From Archilochus colubris (taxonomy: Eukaryota; Chordata; Aves; Apodiformes; Trochilidae), in NCBI GenBank assembly GCA_023079485.1, contig CM041090.1, forward strand, positions 32,328,874-32,392,873: DNA of 64,000 bases, in the 5' to 3' direction. The notes beneath the pieces are model-generated. The model searched no databases, was not told where the DNA came from, and saw only the letters and a program-made list of their open reading frames with translations. Below are positions 14,501-26,555 of this stretch, piece by piece; the stretch's first letter is position 1; each line of letters opens with the position of its first letter. The translations under genes were made by a program, and so were the position numbers.

Positions 14501-15524
14501 ATCAGATCAAAGGTCTGGAAGTAAAAAAATAATTCACCCTCCTATCTGTATGGAGATACAGAGTTACATATGTTAAAAAAATCTATTTTGCCTGTTCAGA
14601 AATATACATTAAAGTTGCACCAACAGATTGAACAGTCAACTGGAGACCAAACCACAGCTGATATATCAGTCAACACAGCATTTAAAAAGAGTTCACAAAG
14701 GGAAAAGTATTTTTTACTCCTGGCTTAGATAAATTTCTGGCAAAGGAAGAAATTATGCTTGACCCCCAAATAACCAAACTCCAATCCACTCCATACGGAA
14801 ATTATTCTGCCACCATTTTACTGCTCCAGCAAAGGTGGTGTATGGCCCTTTTGAAACCTTGGCTCTTTTTGAAGGCTATTATTTTAAAAATTTTAGTACT
14901 GGGAACTGCATGGGGCTGGCAATTACAGAATTAGAGTGCAGAGTGGGGAATGTCGCTCTGAAATCATTTAGGTCAGTTCATTTCCTTTTCAAGCACAATA
15001 GAAAGCAGATGGATCAGGGAGGGCCAAAACACCACAGAAGAACTCCCCAGGCTTTGGCCAGCACTCTTCTCCCCAAGACTTACAGAGGGGCCACCAAATC
15101 CTCGTGAGTTATTATGCTTTAGGAGAATCACATGTTAGGATTCAGCCAGAGTCCTGGTCTTTGAAGCAAGGTGCCTCACTCCAAGGTTTGTGTTGCACAT
15201 TGAATGTTAGATCTAAATTGCCAAGAAGGTCAACAGGGACACAAAGTACACACCAGAAGAGCAGTGCAGGGAAGTCAGAGAGAGGCCAGAAGAGCACAGA
15301 AGGAAGATTAAGTACTTTGGGGAAGAGAAGCCTTGATAAAGAGAAAGAGGCCTCCAAAGATTTGTCCAATATGAAGGAAAGGCTGTTACCAGAAGAAAGC
15401 TTTGCCATATGAAGCAAGAGTTGGACAATAAACTGTAAGCTTGACTTGCATCAAAGATACATTGAGGTCAAGAGTTAAAAAATAAACTAAGTGCTAGGGG
15501 AATGAAACGTTGCAGCCTTTTTTT
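8516..15524. other. Non-coding flank, no gene seen
   Basis: Only short frames occur. The longest is 135 codons at 11156-11563 on the plus strand, and it matches no family I know. An 18-base sequence (ATCACTGAGGTCAGCAGA) is perfectly repeated at 9467-9484 and 9504-9521. A small hairpin, CTAATGGT/ACCATTAG, lies at 14241-14268. I identify no RNA gene or well-defined repeat family. Confidence 0.5.
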
Positions 15525-15665
15525 TGTAGTTGATGCCACATCACTGGAGGTGTCAAGGAAGAGTTACAGGAATTTCTCCCAGGGGCCATCTAGCTAAGTG
15601 TGATCTTGCCTCAGAGCAAGGAGATGACTTCCATGGATCTTCTCCAGCACAACATCTCTTGGATA
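15525..15665 (+). mobile_element. CR1 LINE 3' remnant
   Basis: Plus-strand text at 15540-15560 (CATCACTGGAGGTGTCAAGG) is the common CR1 'tcactggaggtgttcaagg' segment. It is followed at about 15600-15640 by a worn 'gatcctgcctcagagcaggggatg...' segment, the usual lead-in to the CR1 3' terminus. The copy is short, diverged and non-coding. Confidence 0.55.
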
Positions 15666-17320
15666 ATTTAATAAAGCCTGTTACAGCTTGTTCTTCATGT
15701 TCCTTACACAGAGAAAGAGGTATTCCACAAAGGAAATTAATGTATAATATGAAAAACAGATCCAAGTGCTGGAGTTCTGGTAGGGTTTACCAGAGACAGA
15801 CTGAGGAAGTCCAAATCCATTCCCTGTTAACATAACAGAAGAGTTATTCTTCTCTTAACATCTCCCTCTGCATTGTCACATATATCTGAGGCAAGTAAAG
15901 CAGAGTCCATGTCTCACTGAGCAAGGTTACTTGCACCAACCAGCAACTGGAGTGAGCTCCAGTCCCATACCAATCCATGGAGCCCTGAACTTATCCATGC
16001 ACAGATTTGACCCACACATCATGCTCAACCTTTACCTCACAGTAGTAGCAAGTACATTAAAAGTGGGACATGCCCTAAGCTTTCTAGTAGCCAATTGTTC
16101 AGCATGAAGGCAGCATCATGATCACTACTGCTCCCACTTCTTTCACCACTACTGAAGAAGTTCCTTGTGTTCATCCCTACCACCCTTGCTGCTGTTTCAT
16201 ACCTATCAATAGATCTGTGTTGTACTTTTTCAAAAAGTCCATTTCTTTTGAGGCATTGTGTTAAATAGGCATCCTTGCTCCCCGAAGACCTCCGAAACAT
16301 AGATAAGGAATGCCAAAAACTAGGGCAGCTATCCCAGGTTGATGGTCATTGCTGCAGCTTCCATATGGGCTCACCAGTAAGCCACCCATAAGCAAAGTCA
16401 CCAATAAATAGATGCTAGCAGTGTCTCCTTAGCCCTCTCCTCACACCCCCCAGAGTCAGTGTCCCTTTCCAGCACCACTGCCAGTCACACAGGGTGTATA
16501 CAGGTTTCTTTCCACTTCTGTTCCAATCACCAGGAGTTTCAGCCCCTCTCCAAATCAGGGAGGTAGCCCCAAGGCTACCAAGGATATTCATATGTCTCCA
16601 GATCCCTAATTCAACACCAGGGCTGTTGCTCCCTCATTTCTTTCTTTTCTACCTACTTATTTTCTTCTTTGAAGGGTGTTCCCACATCTTCCCCCTTTCT
16701 TTGTAATCACTGCTATAGACACCTGCTCACTCACTACCCTGCAGAGGTAGTGCCCTAAGAGCACAGCGCCATTGCAAGCTGCCTACACCATCAAAATACA
16801 GTATTTGGCATGCAAAGACCTAAGTGGTAGTAGGCATGAAGAAAGTAAAAGTAGACTTGTTCAGTCTGAAGGGTTGGTATCTCAACTGCTGTGGCTAAGG
16901 CAGGAGCTGGAGAAGGGCCTTGCTGCCTGGAGTACTCAGGACACTGGTGGCAATGTAGGCAGAGTGGGAAGGGGGTGCCACCCTGGTGTCAATGAGAGGT
17001 GTCAACCCTTCTCCTGGGGACTTGCTTTCTGCTTTTAGAGCAGCATCTTCCTTCTCACACAGGAGTGAAAACTGTTTCCTGGCCTCAGGTACCTTTCCTT
17101 TACTAATCCAAAACTCTGGTGAGGCAGCTTCTTACTTTTTGTCCATCCAACTCTGCATTTCAGGTCAGTCATGGGGTCAGGCCAGAACATGGATAGGGCA
17201 GAAAACCCCCTTGCAGTGCAGAGGGAAGGCACAGGGAAGCCAACAATGCTGCTGGCAGCCCTAACATCCCAGAGCTGCCCCATGTTATGCCAGAGGACAA
17301 GGTTATGTAGAAACTCTGGC
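15666..17320. other. Non-coding, no gene seen
   Basis: No convincing coding frame, RNA gene or repeat is recognised in this stretch. It is moderately pyrimidine-rich at 16430-16710. The short overlapping frames look random. Confidence 0.5.
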
Positions 17321-17422
17321 AATCATAGAATCAGAATGGTTGGAGTTGGAAGGGACCTTAAAGATCATCCGGTTCCAACCTCCCTGGCATGGGCAGGGGC
17401 ACCTCCCACTAGATTAGGTTGC
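17321..17422 (-). mobile_element. CR1 LINE 3' end, relatively young copy
   Basis: The plus-strand text begins ATCATAGAATCAGAATGGTT and continues TTGGAAGGGACCTTAAAGAT at about 17350. This is the reverse complement of the CR1 3' terminus and is close to consensus. It ends near 17422 at '...CCCACTAGATTAGGTTGC', so this is a 5'-truncated insertion of about 100 bases on the minus strand. The truncation is typical of avian CR1. Confidence 0.9.
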
Positions 17423-20400
17423 AATGGAGTGAAGAAGCTTCCAGGGAGATCCTGGATGGGGACAGATGGCAGGAGAGGGGCAGAAGGCATCCTCCAGTGA
17501 GCTGGGGGTGTGGGTGTGTGAGCCAAGAGACCAGGCTGCTGGACTGGGAAAAGGCATGGGAGCAGATGCATAAGGATAAGACTCCACCACTGCCTCGCAT
17601 GCTAGCTGATTCCTCTCCTGCCATGCCAAGGCCTGGAGTTCATGGGAGGACATGTATTCTCTCAAGCACAACCTTGAGTGGCTGCTGTGGACAGTCTTTT
17701 GGATGCAAGGAGTCAGCCTTCACATTTCCTTCACCATTGTGCTTCTGGAGATGTTCCAGGAGCAAATCATCACCTTGGATTTTGTTTTTAAGGGAATCAG
17801 TTGAGTCAAAAGGGAGCTAAACAGCAATCGGGTAAAAAGAAATGGGGATTAAGCATCCAGTATGGATTCACCCTCCCACCATACCTCTACTGTCTCATCT
17901 ACAAAATTGACATGGTCTTCTTGAAGAGGAAGAGTCATTGAAAGAGTTAAAAAGATCCAGGAAGGTGTGAGAAATCTAAGATAAATATTAAAAATCTTTT
18001 TTCAAACATACAAATTTGTATTAAGAGGCACAGACAGCAATAACATAGTTATTACACTGAGTTATTTAAACATAAGCAGGGTGTTTGGCAAATTAGCATG
18101 TAGAACAACACATCTCTAGTAGCTCAAATGATAATAGGACTTTTCTATCCCTAATTCAGCTGAATCCAAGTAAGGCTGACTTAAAAGTTGTAAATGTACA
18201 GGAGGTGGCTTCTAAGACCACAAAAAAGCATTTCTGTGCTCTGAAAAACAAGCCTTGAGTCTGTGATAATGGATGAAAAACTCCTTTAGCTCTGTCTCTT
18301 ATCAGCAGAGTTTGGATAAGCTGAGGCTGCCCCAATCACAGGACTTTCTTATACACCCACCTAAGCCAGGAATATATATTTGTCATACCTTGCTTTCCAG
18401 ACACATTCTGCTCCCGTGGCTTTCTTGGTAGCTTCCTCCCAGCTGGTCTTGCACCCATCACATCCAGGCAGGCAGAGCACGTTCTCTGGCTGATGAACTT
18501 GGATAGAAGAGGCAATGGTGCCAGGATGCCCAAGCAGAAGCATCCCTGCCCTGAGCTGCTCATAGCTTGATCTCAGCAGGCTGCAGCAGTGCTTGAGGCA
18601 GGCATGCTGGGAGGACAGAGGGAAAGGGGCAAGTGAAAAGTGAGTAAGAAGTAAGTGAAGTGACTCAGGCAGCAGAGACACAGCTGAGCTAAATCTTCTG
18701 AAAATTCCTCTGAAAATTAGTAACAAGTTTCACGAGGCCAAAGGAGCACATGTGCACATGCTTGTGTGAGTGAAGGGTATGAGTATGCATGTGCACCTCT
18801 GGGGAGGGCTTGGGCACACAAGTATACTGTGAGTGGCAACTACCTTCTGGTTCCATGTGAATGCCACATCAGAAGTAATTCAGGTGATGAAATACATGGA
18901 TTTGTGTGTGGGAACTGGATTAACTGAATGACCCTGCACAGGCTCAGTGGAACTCTTCATATCTGGAGAAGGTGTTGGATTAGAGAGAGATAGATTTAGG
19001 ATTAGAAATACAACAGAGAAAATCACTAAACTGTTTTCAACTAAAGAAATACCCACTTAAATTGCCCACATCCTGAACAAAACACCCTGTTAGAAGTGAC
19101 CAAATCCCTGACAACTGAGGCAAAATTCCTCCATTTGCAAGTGTTATTGGTAGATAAGCAAAATTACCTTGACATATCTGTTATTTATGGCAGCACCCAT
19201 AACATTGTAGCTGTTTTCCAAACTTAGAGTTCTCAAAAAAGTCTGCTACAACTGTTATGGAATGTAGATGTAAAATTATTTTCTTCTATAGTACAAGTTA
19301 CTTACAGTAGTCTTCAAAGTTTAAAAAGTACCAGAGTGGGTGAAACTGGAGTTAAACAACCCAAAGACTATAGCTGCATAAGGGATATAAGAGCAATCCC
19401 CTTACTGAGAGCAACACTTATCCTCTGAACAGTAAGATTTTTAGTGTTGAAAAGCATGTTTGACTTTAAATCAATACTTAAATTCATAAAAAAAACACTG
19501 AGGTACACTATGTTTGCACAAACAATTTTATTTTCTTTTATTACTGCAATAGTTTTTGTGGAGAATAAAATCGTCAAATACTTCTGGGAATAAAAAGTAC
19601 TAAGTGGAAGCTTAGAGATTTAGAGAATATTTCAGGAATTTTTCCTCAGATAACCAGGTCTTTTATTTTTGTTGGTTCACCTAGAGTATGCAGAAGAAAA
19701 AAGCAGGGCTATTCTGTCAAATAAGAAGAAATGTCTTTCTCATTAGGACTGCATTTATCACATATTCAAACATTCTACAAATCAATGCCCCTATTTGTCA
19801 TTGTAATTCAATGTAATAAAAACTGTCAAAACTGCTCACTTTGCTTGCTAGAGACAAATTTGCTGAAGTTTTGCAGCATGAGCCAAGTAACACAGCACCA
19901 GATTCTCCAGCTTTTATTTCACTTTGCTCTAGGCAGTATTCCTACTGGTTTCTGTGCAATTTTTTGCTCGAGTAAGGGCTGAAAGTTTCAGTTTTGAACG
20001 TGAGACTTTTTTAGAAATAAACAGTCACAGAAATCCCATCGACAAAGCACACTGGGTGACTGGAATGGTGCTGCTTGTGAATTTTATCTCTGAAATGCCA
20101 AGCTTATTTCCTATGTATTATTGCCAAATTCAGTCTAACTACATCCTTGATGAAATTCCCTCGAGGTGTACGAGGTCACTCCCAGGATTAAACACTGCCT
20201 GACCTTTTGCATACAGAGCTCAGAAGCACTGTATTTTGACGCCTACTACGCCTTTGGAGATGTTAGTTTGTTCCACTAAAAAAAAAGATTATAGATCTTG
20301 TCCCTCATGGGAAGAGCTTTGATGAAGAAACTCTGTTATTACCTTGTCCAGAGACTCTCCAGCACCACATTGTGTCCTTCTGGCAATAGACAAAATAGAT

Positions 20401-20547
20401 AAAGCTATCACTCAAGGGCAGCCTTGAGTAACAGCTACATTTTCCATCATTTAAAAAAATGTTTTGATGCACTAAATAGAGGAGACGTGTTGGGAACTTT
20501 GTTTTGGGAATAGGTAGAGTGGCAAGTCATGTGAAAGGCAGATGGTA
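17423..20547. other. Non-coding, no gene seen
   Basis: No supported gene is present. Overlapping frames of 68-133 codons at 17409-17820 arise in locally GC-richer DNA and disagree with one another, so none is credible. A loose TG/CA-rich patch lies at 18740-18835. Confidence 0.5.
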
Positions 20548-20625
20548 CAGTGGTTAGGATCGAGTCAATTGCTGCTTTTAGTCCTCACCATGCTACTGAC
20601 TTGTCCTGAGATTGGGAGAAGTCTT
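20548..20625 (+). mobile_element. Possible MIR/CORE-SINE-like remnant
   Basis: The text TACAGTGGTTAGGATC at about 20548 is followed by a diverged 'cactacttgactagctgtg...ttgggcaagtc'-like stretch (TGCTACTGACTTGTCCTGAG, then TTGGGAGAAGTC). The order matches the head and core of an ancient tRNA-derived SINE of the MIR kind. Similarity is weak and rests on pattern reading only. A profile search with a MIR/AmnSINE model would decide it. Confidence 0.35.
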
Positions 20626-23540
20626 TTATGGTAAAGTTTATAAACCAAAGTCCCTTATCTAACTCTTCTGCAACTGCCTTTTTTGCTTCTGTGAAGACTG
20701 TAGGAGTTTCTTTTGTCAAAACATCTTTACAGGCTCAGATAAAGCTGCAAAGTACTAGGGCTGTAGGGGGGAATCAGTGCGTTTTTACCCCTTTTTGAAT
20801 ACATGCCCAAAGATTGTTTGATGAGGATGTGTTCTACATCTGTAAATAAAAAAATGTCTGTGTAGACAGTGTGACCTGGTAAGACCAGAAAACATGAAAA
20901 CAAGATTAAATCTACTTTATGGCAGCTGCATGGAGAGACTTCATGAGGTTTTGCTCCAGCAATTATTTCTATCTTGGCATCTTGAAGTCAGCCCTGGCTT
21001 CCAACCTGAAAGAAAAAAACCCCAAAACACAGAGCATTAGGCTAACACACACTAGCCTCCTTCAGGCACTAAGGGTATTGTGCATGTGATAAAGGGTTGG
21101 ATAAAACGGTGGCAAAAGTCTGCTATCTTCCAAGGCTCAGGAAAATAAACCACAAAGGCAATTCAACAAAGTCCTCTTTGTTCCTTAATAGAACTAACAA
21201 AATGAAAGGAATCTGGTGGAAGAGAGAAGGCAAGAAAGAGGTCTGCTGCAGGGAGCAAGTACGGACAGAATCACTCTTTGCTGGCTCCTCTGACAGAGCA
21301 AGTGCATGATTATCACATGAGCCTCACAAAGACTGGAATTAAAGGGGCTGACTCGGCTGTCACATCGCTTAAGCTGTGCTGAGGTCAAAGGAGTTTGGAC
21401 AAACCGAGGTCAGCCACACATGGCCTGGAAAGTAGGGGGTCTCTTTTTCTGAGCAACAATTGCTCAGGTTGATGAAAATAAATACCTATAGCCCACGATG
21501 GCTCGTCAAGCTCTGCCTTTATGCTGGATTCCCATGAAGTGCAGTATACAATAGCACTCTGAAAAGAAAGGAACCACAATGAAACAAGTGTAAAGAGCAA
21601 AACATGCTAGTGAATTCACCATCTGTAAGAGCAAAGGAAAAAAAACAATAAATCTGAAATACTGGCACGCAAGTGTGATAAAATCCAAATGCAGATAGGT
21701 GTCAGTGACATGGCTGTAAAAGAGCCTGCTATTTGCAGGTCTCTGCATCTCTTCTGTATATTGCTTCATGAATGATGTCCCCAACAGAGACTTCTTGCAG
21801 ATTTTCAGGGATGCCAAGGCTACTGAAGAATGTCCCTGTGCTAAAAATAGTACCTATTATCTCCCGTGCCCTCTGTCCTCCTTCAGCTTCCACTTCACAT
21901 GATCCAGCTCTAAGAAAGAAGCAGCGACCTTGTCTTTTTCAGTCTCACAAGGAATATCAAGCATCTCCACAGGTTTGATGTACCTTTTGGTGAGAGTGGG
22001 AAAAGGAAAATGTATGCATCAGCTGTGTTGTCATGTGTTGGATGTGTGTTGATACATCCTGAGATACCTGTGCTCAAAAGCAAAACTGAGATTCATTTTC
22101 TTCAGTAAGGAAGCACAGAAAAGCACCTTTTGTGTATTTATTATTTTTTCAGGGACTCCAATAGCATTTGGACTGAGTCCATAGAAAAATCTGTGAATTT
22201 TGTTACAGATGTAAAACTCTAACATGTTTATCTTCATGATCACTTCTGCATATTACTAAGCTCATGATGCTAGTGGGCTTGTTGTTCAACAGCACAGATT
22301 AAGTAAGTGTCTCTGCCCAACCAATTCATATTCACCTTTGTGTCCTGATTTGTGAATCAGGATTTCCATCTTGATCTTATTTATGGCAATAATGCCAAGC
22401 TTTTAAAATACCTTCTACAAATAAAGTCTGTGGCCCCTTCATTCCTCGGGTCACAGCACTGGGGCTTCCTGGTAAACAAACTAGATGGACTGTGACACAG
22501 ATAGACTGAACAGAACCAGGTTTTTAAGCACTAATTACTCTGTCACATCTCCCTGTGGACAGGAAACTCACTAAAAGGAATCATGAAAGCAAGCTGGTGA
22601 AGGAAAATTGCAGGACCTCCAGGGGATCTTCACAGATGTGTTCAAGCAGATAGTGCAGGATGAATCTGAGAAAACAACTCCTTGTGTAAACTCAGTTCTC
22701 TCTTACAATCTGTTAATGACTGTGTGTTTACCTGTCCTTGAGGAAAGAGCCTCTGCTGCACTTATCAAACCCAGAGGGATTCCCACTGTCTGCAGGGAGG
22801 TCTGGGTCAGAAGTTGAACTGAAATCTCCAAAGGCACTATCTGTGCTTCACCATTTGGCAGACTTTGGACTGAGCAAAGAACTGCCTTTTCCATTAATTT
22901 CTGCTCTTTTAAACCAATTCTACTGCATTTTTTCTGCTTTGTTGCAAAGCTTGAGACACTGCTGGGGCTGTGTTCCTTAGGTCAGAACCACCATCCAGGA
23001 GGACATGTCAATGCCTGTTGTCACTGTGTGTATGTATGTTTAGGCCAGGTGATGGACAACAGTCTCCACGGATAGAGGAGACAGGATCCTTAAAGGATCC
23101 TGGAGGAAGCAGCACAGGGTGAACTGTCAAGGCCAGCACCTTCAGTGTTAGTGAGGGGAATGGGTAAATCCTCAAACCCTGGAATCTGGGATTTCTGATG
23201 GATTTGGCATCCCAGTAGGCATAAAGATGAAGAGCAGGCACCCCAATTATGTACAGCCTGTGGAAGGTTTGTGCTTAGAGACCTGGAATCATTCACTCCC
23301 TGGTCACTGAGAAGGCTGCAATACACCAAACAGTAACTCTGTTGAACATTCTCCAATGAAAATGTTCTGATTCTTTCTATAAGGATGTTTATTCTTTTAT
23401 CTCCAATGAGATGCAGAGTATCAGCTTTCTCTTTCTATGTGTTGTCACCAGCTCCTCAACCTGTCTTGCTGCTAATTTGCCTATTACAAAAAAGCAGCCT
23501 TGGTCTTTCACACCATGTTAAAGAAAATAATCAGCATAAT
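20626..23540. other. Non-coding, no gene seen
   Basis: Only short random-looking frames occur. A perfect 8-base stem with a 4-base loop (TCCTGATT/AATCAGGA) lies at 22343-22362. I recognise no repeat family or RNA gene. Confidence 0.5.
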
Positions 23541-24430
23541 ATTTAAACCAGGCTGGGCTTGACTGCAGATTTCAAATTAGTTCTAAAGAAAAACCCTACT
23601 AAGCTGGGTCTAGGACAACTAACAACCATCAATCTGCCACCACCAACTTGCCACCAGATGCTTCTAAAAAGCAAACTCTCCACAGGGACAACTCTATGTG
23701 GGCTGGAAGATGGTGCACTCACTGTGCCAGTCCTCCCCACTGTGCTGCAGCACTGCACTGCTCCTCCCTGCTGTGTGGCACTGCAATGCGGTGGGACAGC
23801 CACCTCCTCCCAGCTTCCCAAGCAAAACCCTCCTGCCATTCTCCCCACCACTATCTGTCCCACCAGTGTGTAATCTGGCCTTGCTTATGTTGAACAAAAT
23901 TTTAATTGCATTTCTAAACAGCAAGGCTTGTCTGACAAACCAGCATGCTTTCCCACCAGGCAGTGCTCAAGTGTCCATCTTCCCCCAAACCTCCCGTCTC
24001 TTCCCCTTCCCGAGCCTGCAGACCTCCACCCCCCATGTGATGCACACTACAAGCAGGACAGCAGATGGTTGGCAGTCCCCCCTCTCTTCCTCCCCCGAGA
24101 GACTCCTCACTGTCAGGCACTCAGGGCTCCCCTCAGCACCACCCCGAGTCTCCACCAATGTTCAGGGCCTTTGTGGAGCTCACTGTTCACAGGGAGGACA
24201 AGTGTGGTGACAGCCAGCAGGGAGAAACAACACAGCAGGGAGGACCAGCATGGTGCAGTGTGGTGGGGAGAAGCAGCACAGCACTCGGTGTCATCTGCTG
24301 ACCCAAAGAGCTGTCCCAGCAGGGAGCCAGTGGCGTAGAACCATTCAGTGGTAAGCTGGGGAGGGGGGGAGGGGTGGGGTGGAGTTGGTGGCAGAGAGTT
24401 GGTTGCTGTGTAGAGTTGTTGGGGGACAAT
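23541..24430. other. GC-rich low-complexity block with G-run cluster
   Basis: This segment stands out from its AT-rich surroundings by its C/T-rich and G/A-rich runs. Those runs also explain the several overlapping frames of 68-170 codons on both strands. None has a recognisable domain, so I call none a gene. A run of four G-tracts at about 24358-24382 could form a G-quadruplex. The stretch 23734-23776 is an imperfect inverted copy of 24231-24269, both built on CCTCCCTGCTGTG-like words. Confidence 0.5.
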
Positions 24431-26379
24431 TGTCAGGGACAGTAGTTCTGCTTCCCCACAGCCAGCCTTGCTCAGTGCCCAGTGTTAAAATACTTTCTTC
24501 ACGTGTGGGATGAAGTAAGAGTCGCTGTCACAGCAGGATGAGTTTGTCAAATGCTGCTTACATGAAGCAGCAAATTTTTGTTCCCGAAGAAGAGAGGATT
24601 TTGAAAGTAGATAGCCAAGCTGATTTGGGGGATATATCACTTTGGAGCCACCATTCATGATCTATGTAGTCCCACTTGGTGCAAAGTATATCCCTTTCTC
24701 TAGCAGCCTTTAACAGATATTTAACGAGAAAACAGTTTTTTTCTTCTGAATGATATATAATCAAATTCAGCTCTACAACTTCATTTTCAGTCATATCTGT
24801 TCATTGTTCTTTTATTCAAAGTATTCCTTGGCATGATTTAAAAACTACTGAAGTATTTAATAGCTGTTTAAAAGTGACAGCTATAACTACTTAGACTAGA
24901 CATAAATAGATTACAACTAAACGGATCATAACCTTTACAAGAAAAGCAGTTATGGAGAAGGATTTAAGAGAAACCAGATTATAGATCTAGCTATTCCATT
25001 ATTCTCTGTGTTTTGAAGGAGAAAGCAGAAGGAGCTTCTAATTACAGGATAGGACTGTTCTGAGTTTAAGAAAAAGATGAAGGTATTGTTAGAGAGTTTG
25101 CAAGTTGCTCAGCCCTTTGAAAAGTCAAGGCACTTCTGGATCTCCCTCACTAAGGCTTCTTGCTTCTAACATCCCAAGTATGATCAACATTCTGATTGTG
25201 ATGCTGGGTCACTGAATGATAGTTGTGAACAAGGAAGAATTCATTTTCCATTCAGATGGCGAAAAGAGAGGGAAGGTATGAGATAGTGAGTCTCTGCTCC
25301 ATTGAGATCTAACCAAGATCTTAAGAAATAAATGTAAATCTTTCCATTGATTTCAATGTGCTCTGGATCATGTCCTTACAGAGCTCACTTTGTTGTCAAA
25401 TTCATTCCTTCTCTATTGCTCAATTTGCTTTCTGCTGTTGGGAACATTTTCCCAGATATTAATAAATCTGTATCATCTTTGGCCTCCAGCTGAGCCTTTC
25501 TTCTATGGCAGACTGTTGCACTGTATGCATGACTGCATGGTTCAGGGTTGCTCTGGAAATTGCTCATAAAAATGAATTGCCTGGTAATACCACAATTGTC
25601 AATATGTGTAGGTTGCAGCATCCCCCCTGTGGGCCATTGTAGTGGATCATAAAACCTCATTTCCAGGAAAGTTTCAAAACTTTTATTTTCTAAGGAACAT
25701 TAATTATCAGAGTTCATATGACCTGGCCCGTTTGTCCATCCACTTCCTCTCTTTTTTGCCTCCTCAGACGTGGTAGTTTGAAGGCAACTGGCAACAGATC
25801 ACATGTCAGGCTCCTGGTTTTATACTTCAGTTTCATATCAATGTCAGCTGAAGTGTTTAAAAACAGCAAGACTTGTAAGTCTAATGCCCAAACCAGTGTT
25901 TGTATGGGACTGTTTCCCCATTGTTAAACTTTTGTAACAACAGCTGATTTACAAGTCTGACACTTATGCAGACATATGCTTTGGCATTCTACAGGCTTCC
26001 AGAACCTCATGCCTTCCAGCACTGCTTGTTGACCTCTCCTTCAAACACAGGACTTTGAGGAATCATCACAATGGCCAAACCACTCTGGACCTACATGGTT
26101 GTGAAAACTCTAGGGATATCCCCGTCTGAGTTTACAGTGATGCATTTTTTCACTGACAAATTATATTCTGTTGAGACCAGAGCTTTTTGCAGGTACTTAC
26201 CAGTTCTTTTGAAGGTCTTAACTGGAAAAGGTTCTCATGGCCAGGATCCCACTTGAAATACATCAAAGAGCACGAAAACTGTCACTCCTCCCAGATAGTC
26301 ATCCTTTGATCAAGACACTAACTGGTTTCACAGGAGTCCAGATTTCATGTTTCTGTTCTGCAAGATGTCTGAATGTCAG
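24431..26379. other. Non-coding, no gene seen
   Basis: This is AT-rich DNA without a credible coding frame, RNA gene or repeat that I can recognise. Confidence 0.5.
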
Positions 26380-26555
26380 AATATTGCATCCCAGGCAAGT
26401 ATTCTGACCACCAAACTATCAGTTATTCAGGAGAACAGCTCCTCAGTCTCCCCTGCTGGGCTTGTTTCACTTTGTATACATAATTAAACATTAATTGGGA
26501 CAAGGACTTGAACTTAGTCTGCCCATTGGACTATTGCATATAGTCTTTCCCCAGG
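26380..26555 (-). mobile_element. Possible ancient tRNA-derived SINE remnants (two pieces)
   Basis: Two neighbouring segments resemble the reverse complement of an old amniote tRNA-derived SINE head. At 26387-26435 the text reads GCATCCCAGGCAAGTATTCT, then GACCACCAAACTATCAGTTA. This is a worn form of the 'catcccaggtgagtgccctaaccaccaggctat' pattern. At 26497-26545 it reads GACAAGGACTTGAACTTAGT, then CCATTGGACTATTGCATAT, a worn 'aggacttgaacctgggtct...ccactgggctat' pattern. Both are highly diverged. I cannot name the subfamily. Confidence 0.35.

Noticed and set aside
23698..24210. 170-codon plus-strand frame
   Set aside because: It is Pro/Ser-rich low-complexity sequence in a GC-rich block, with overlapping frames on both strands.
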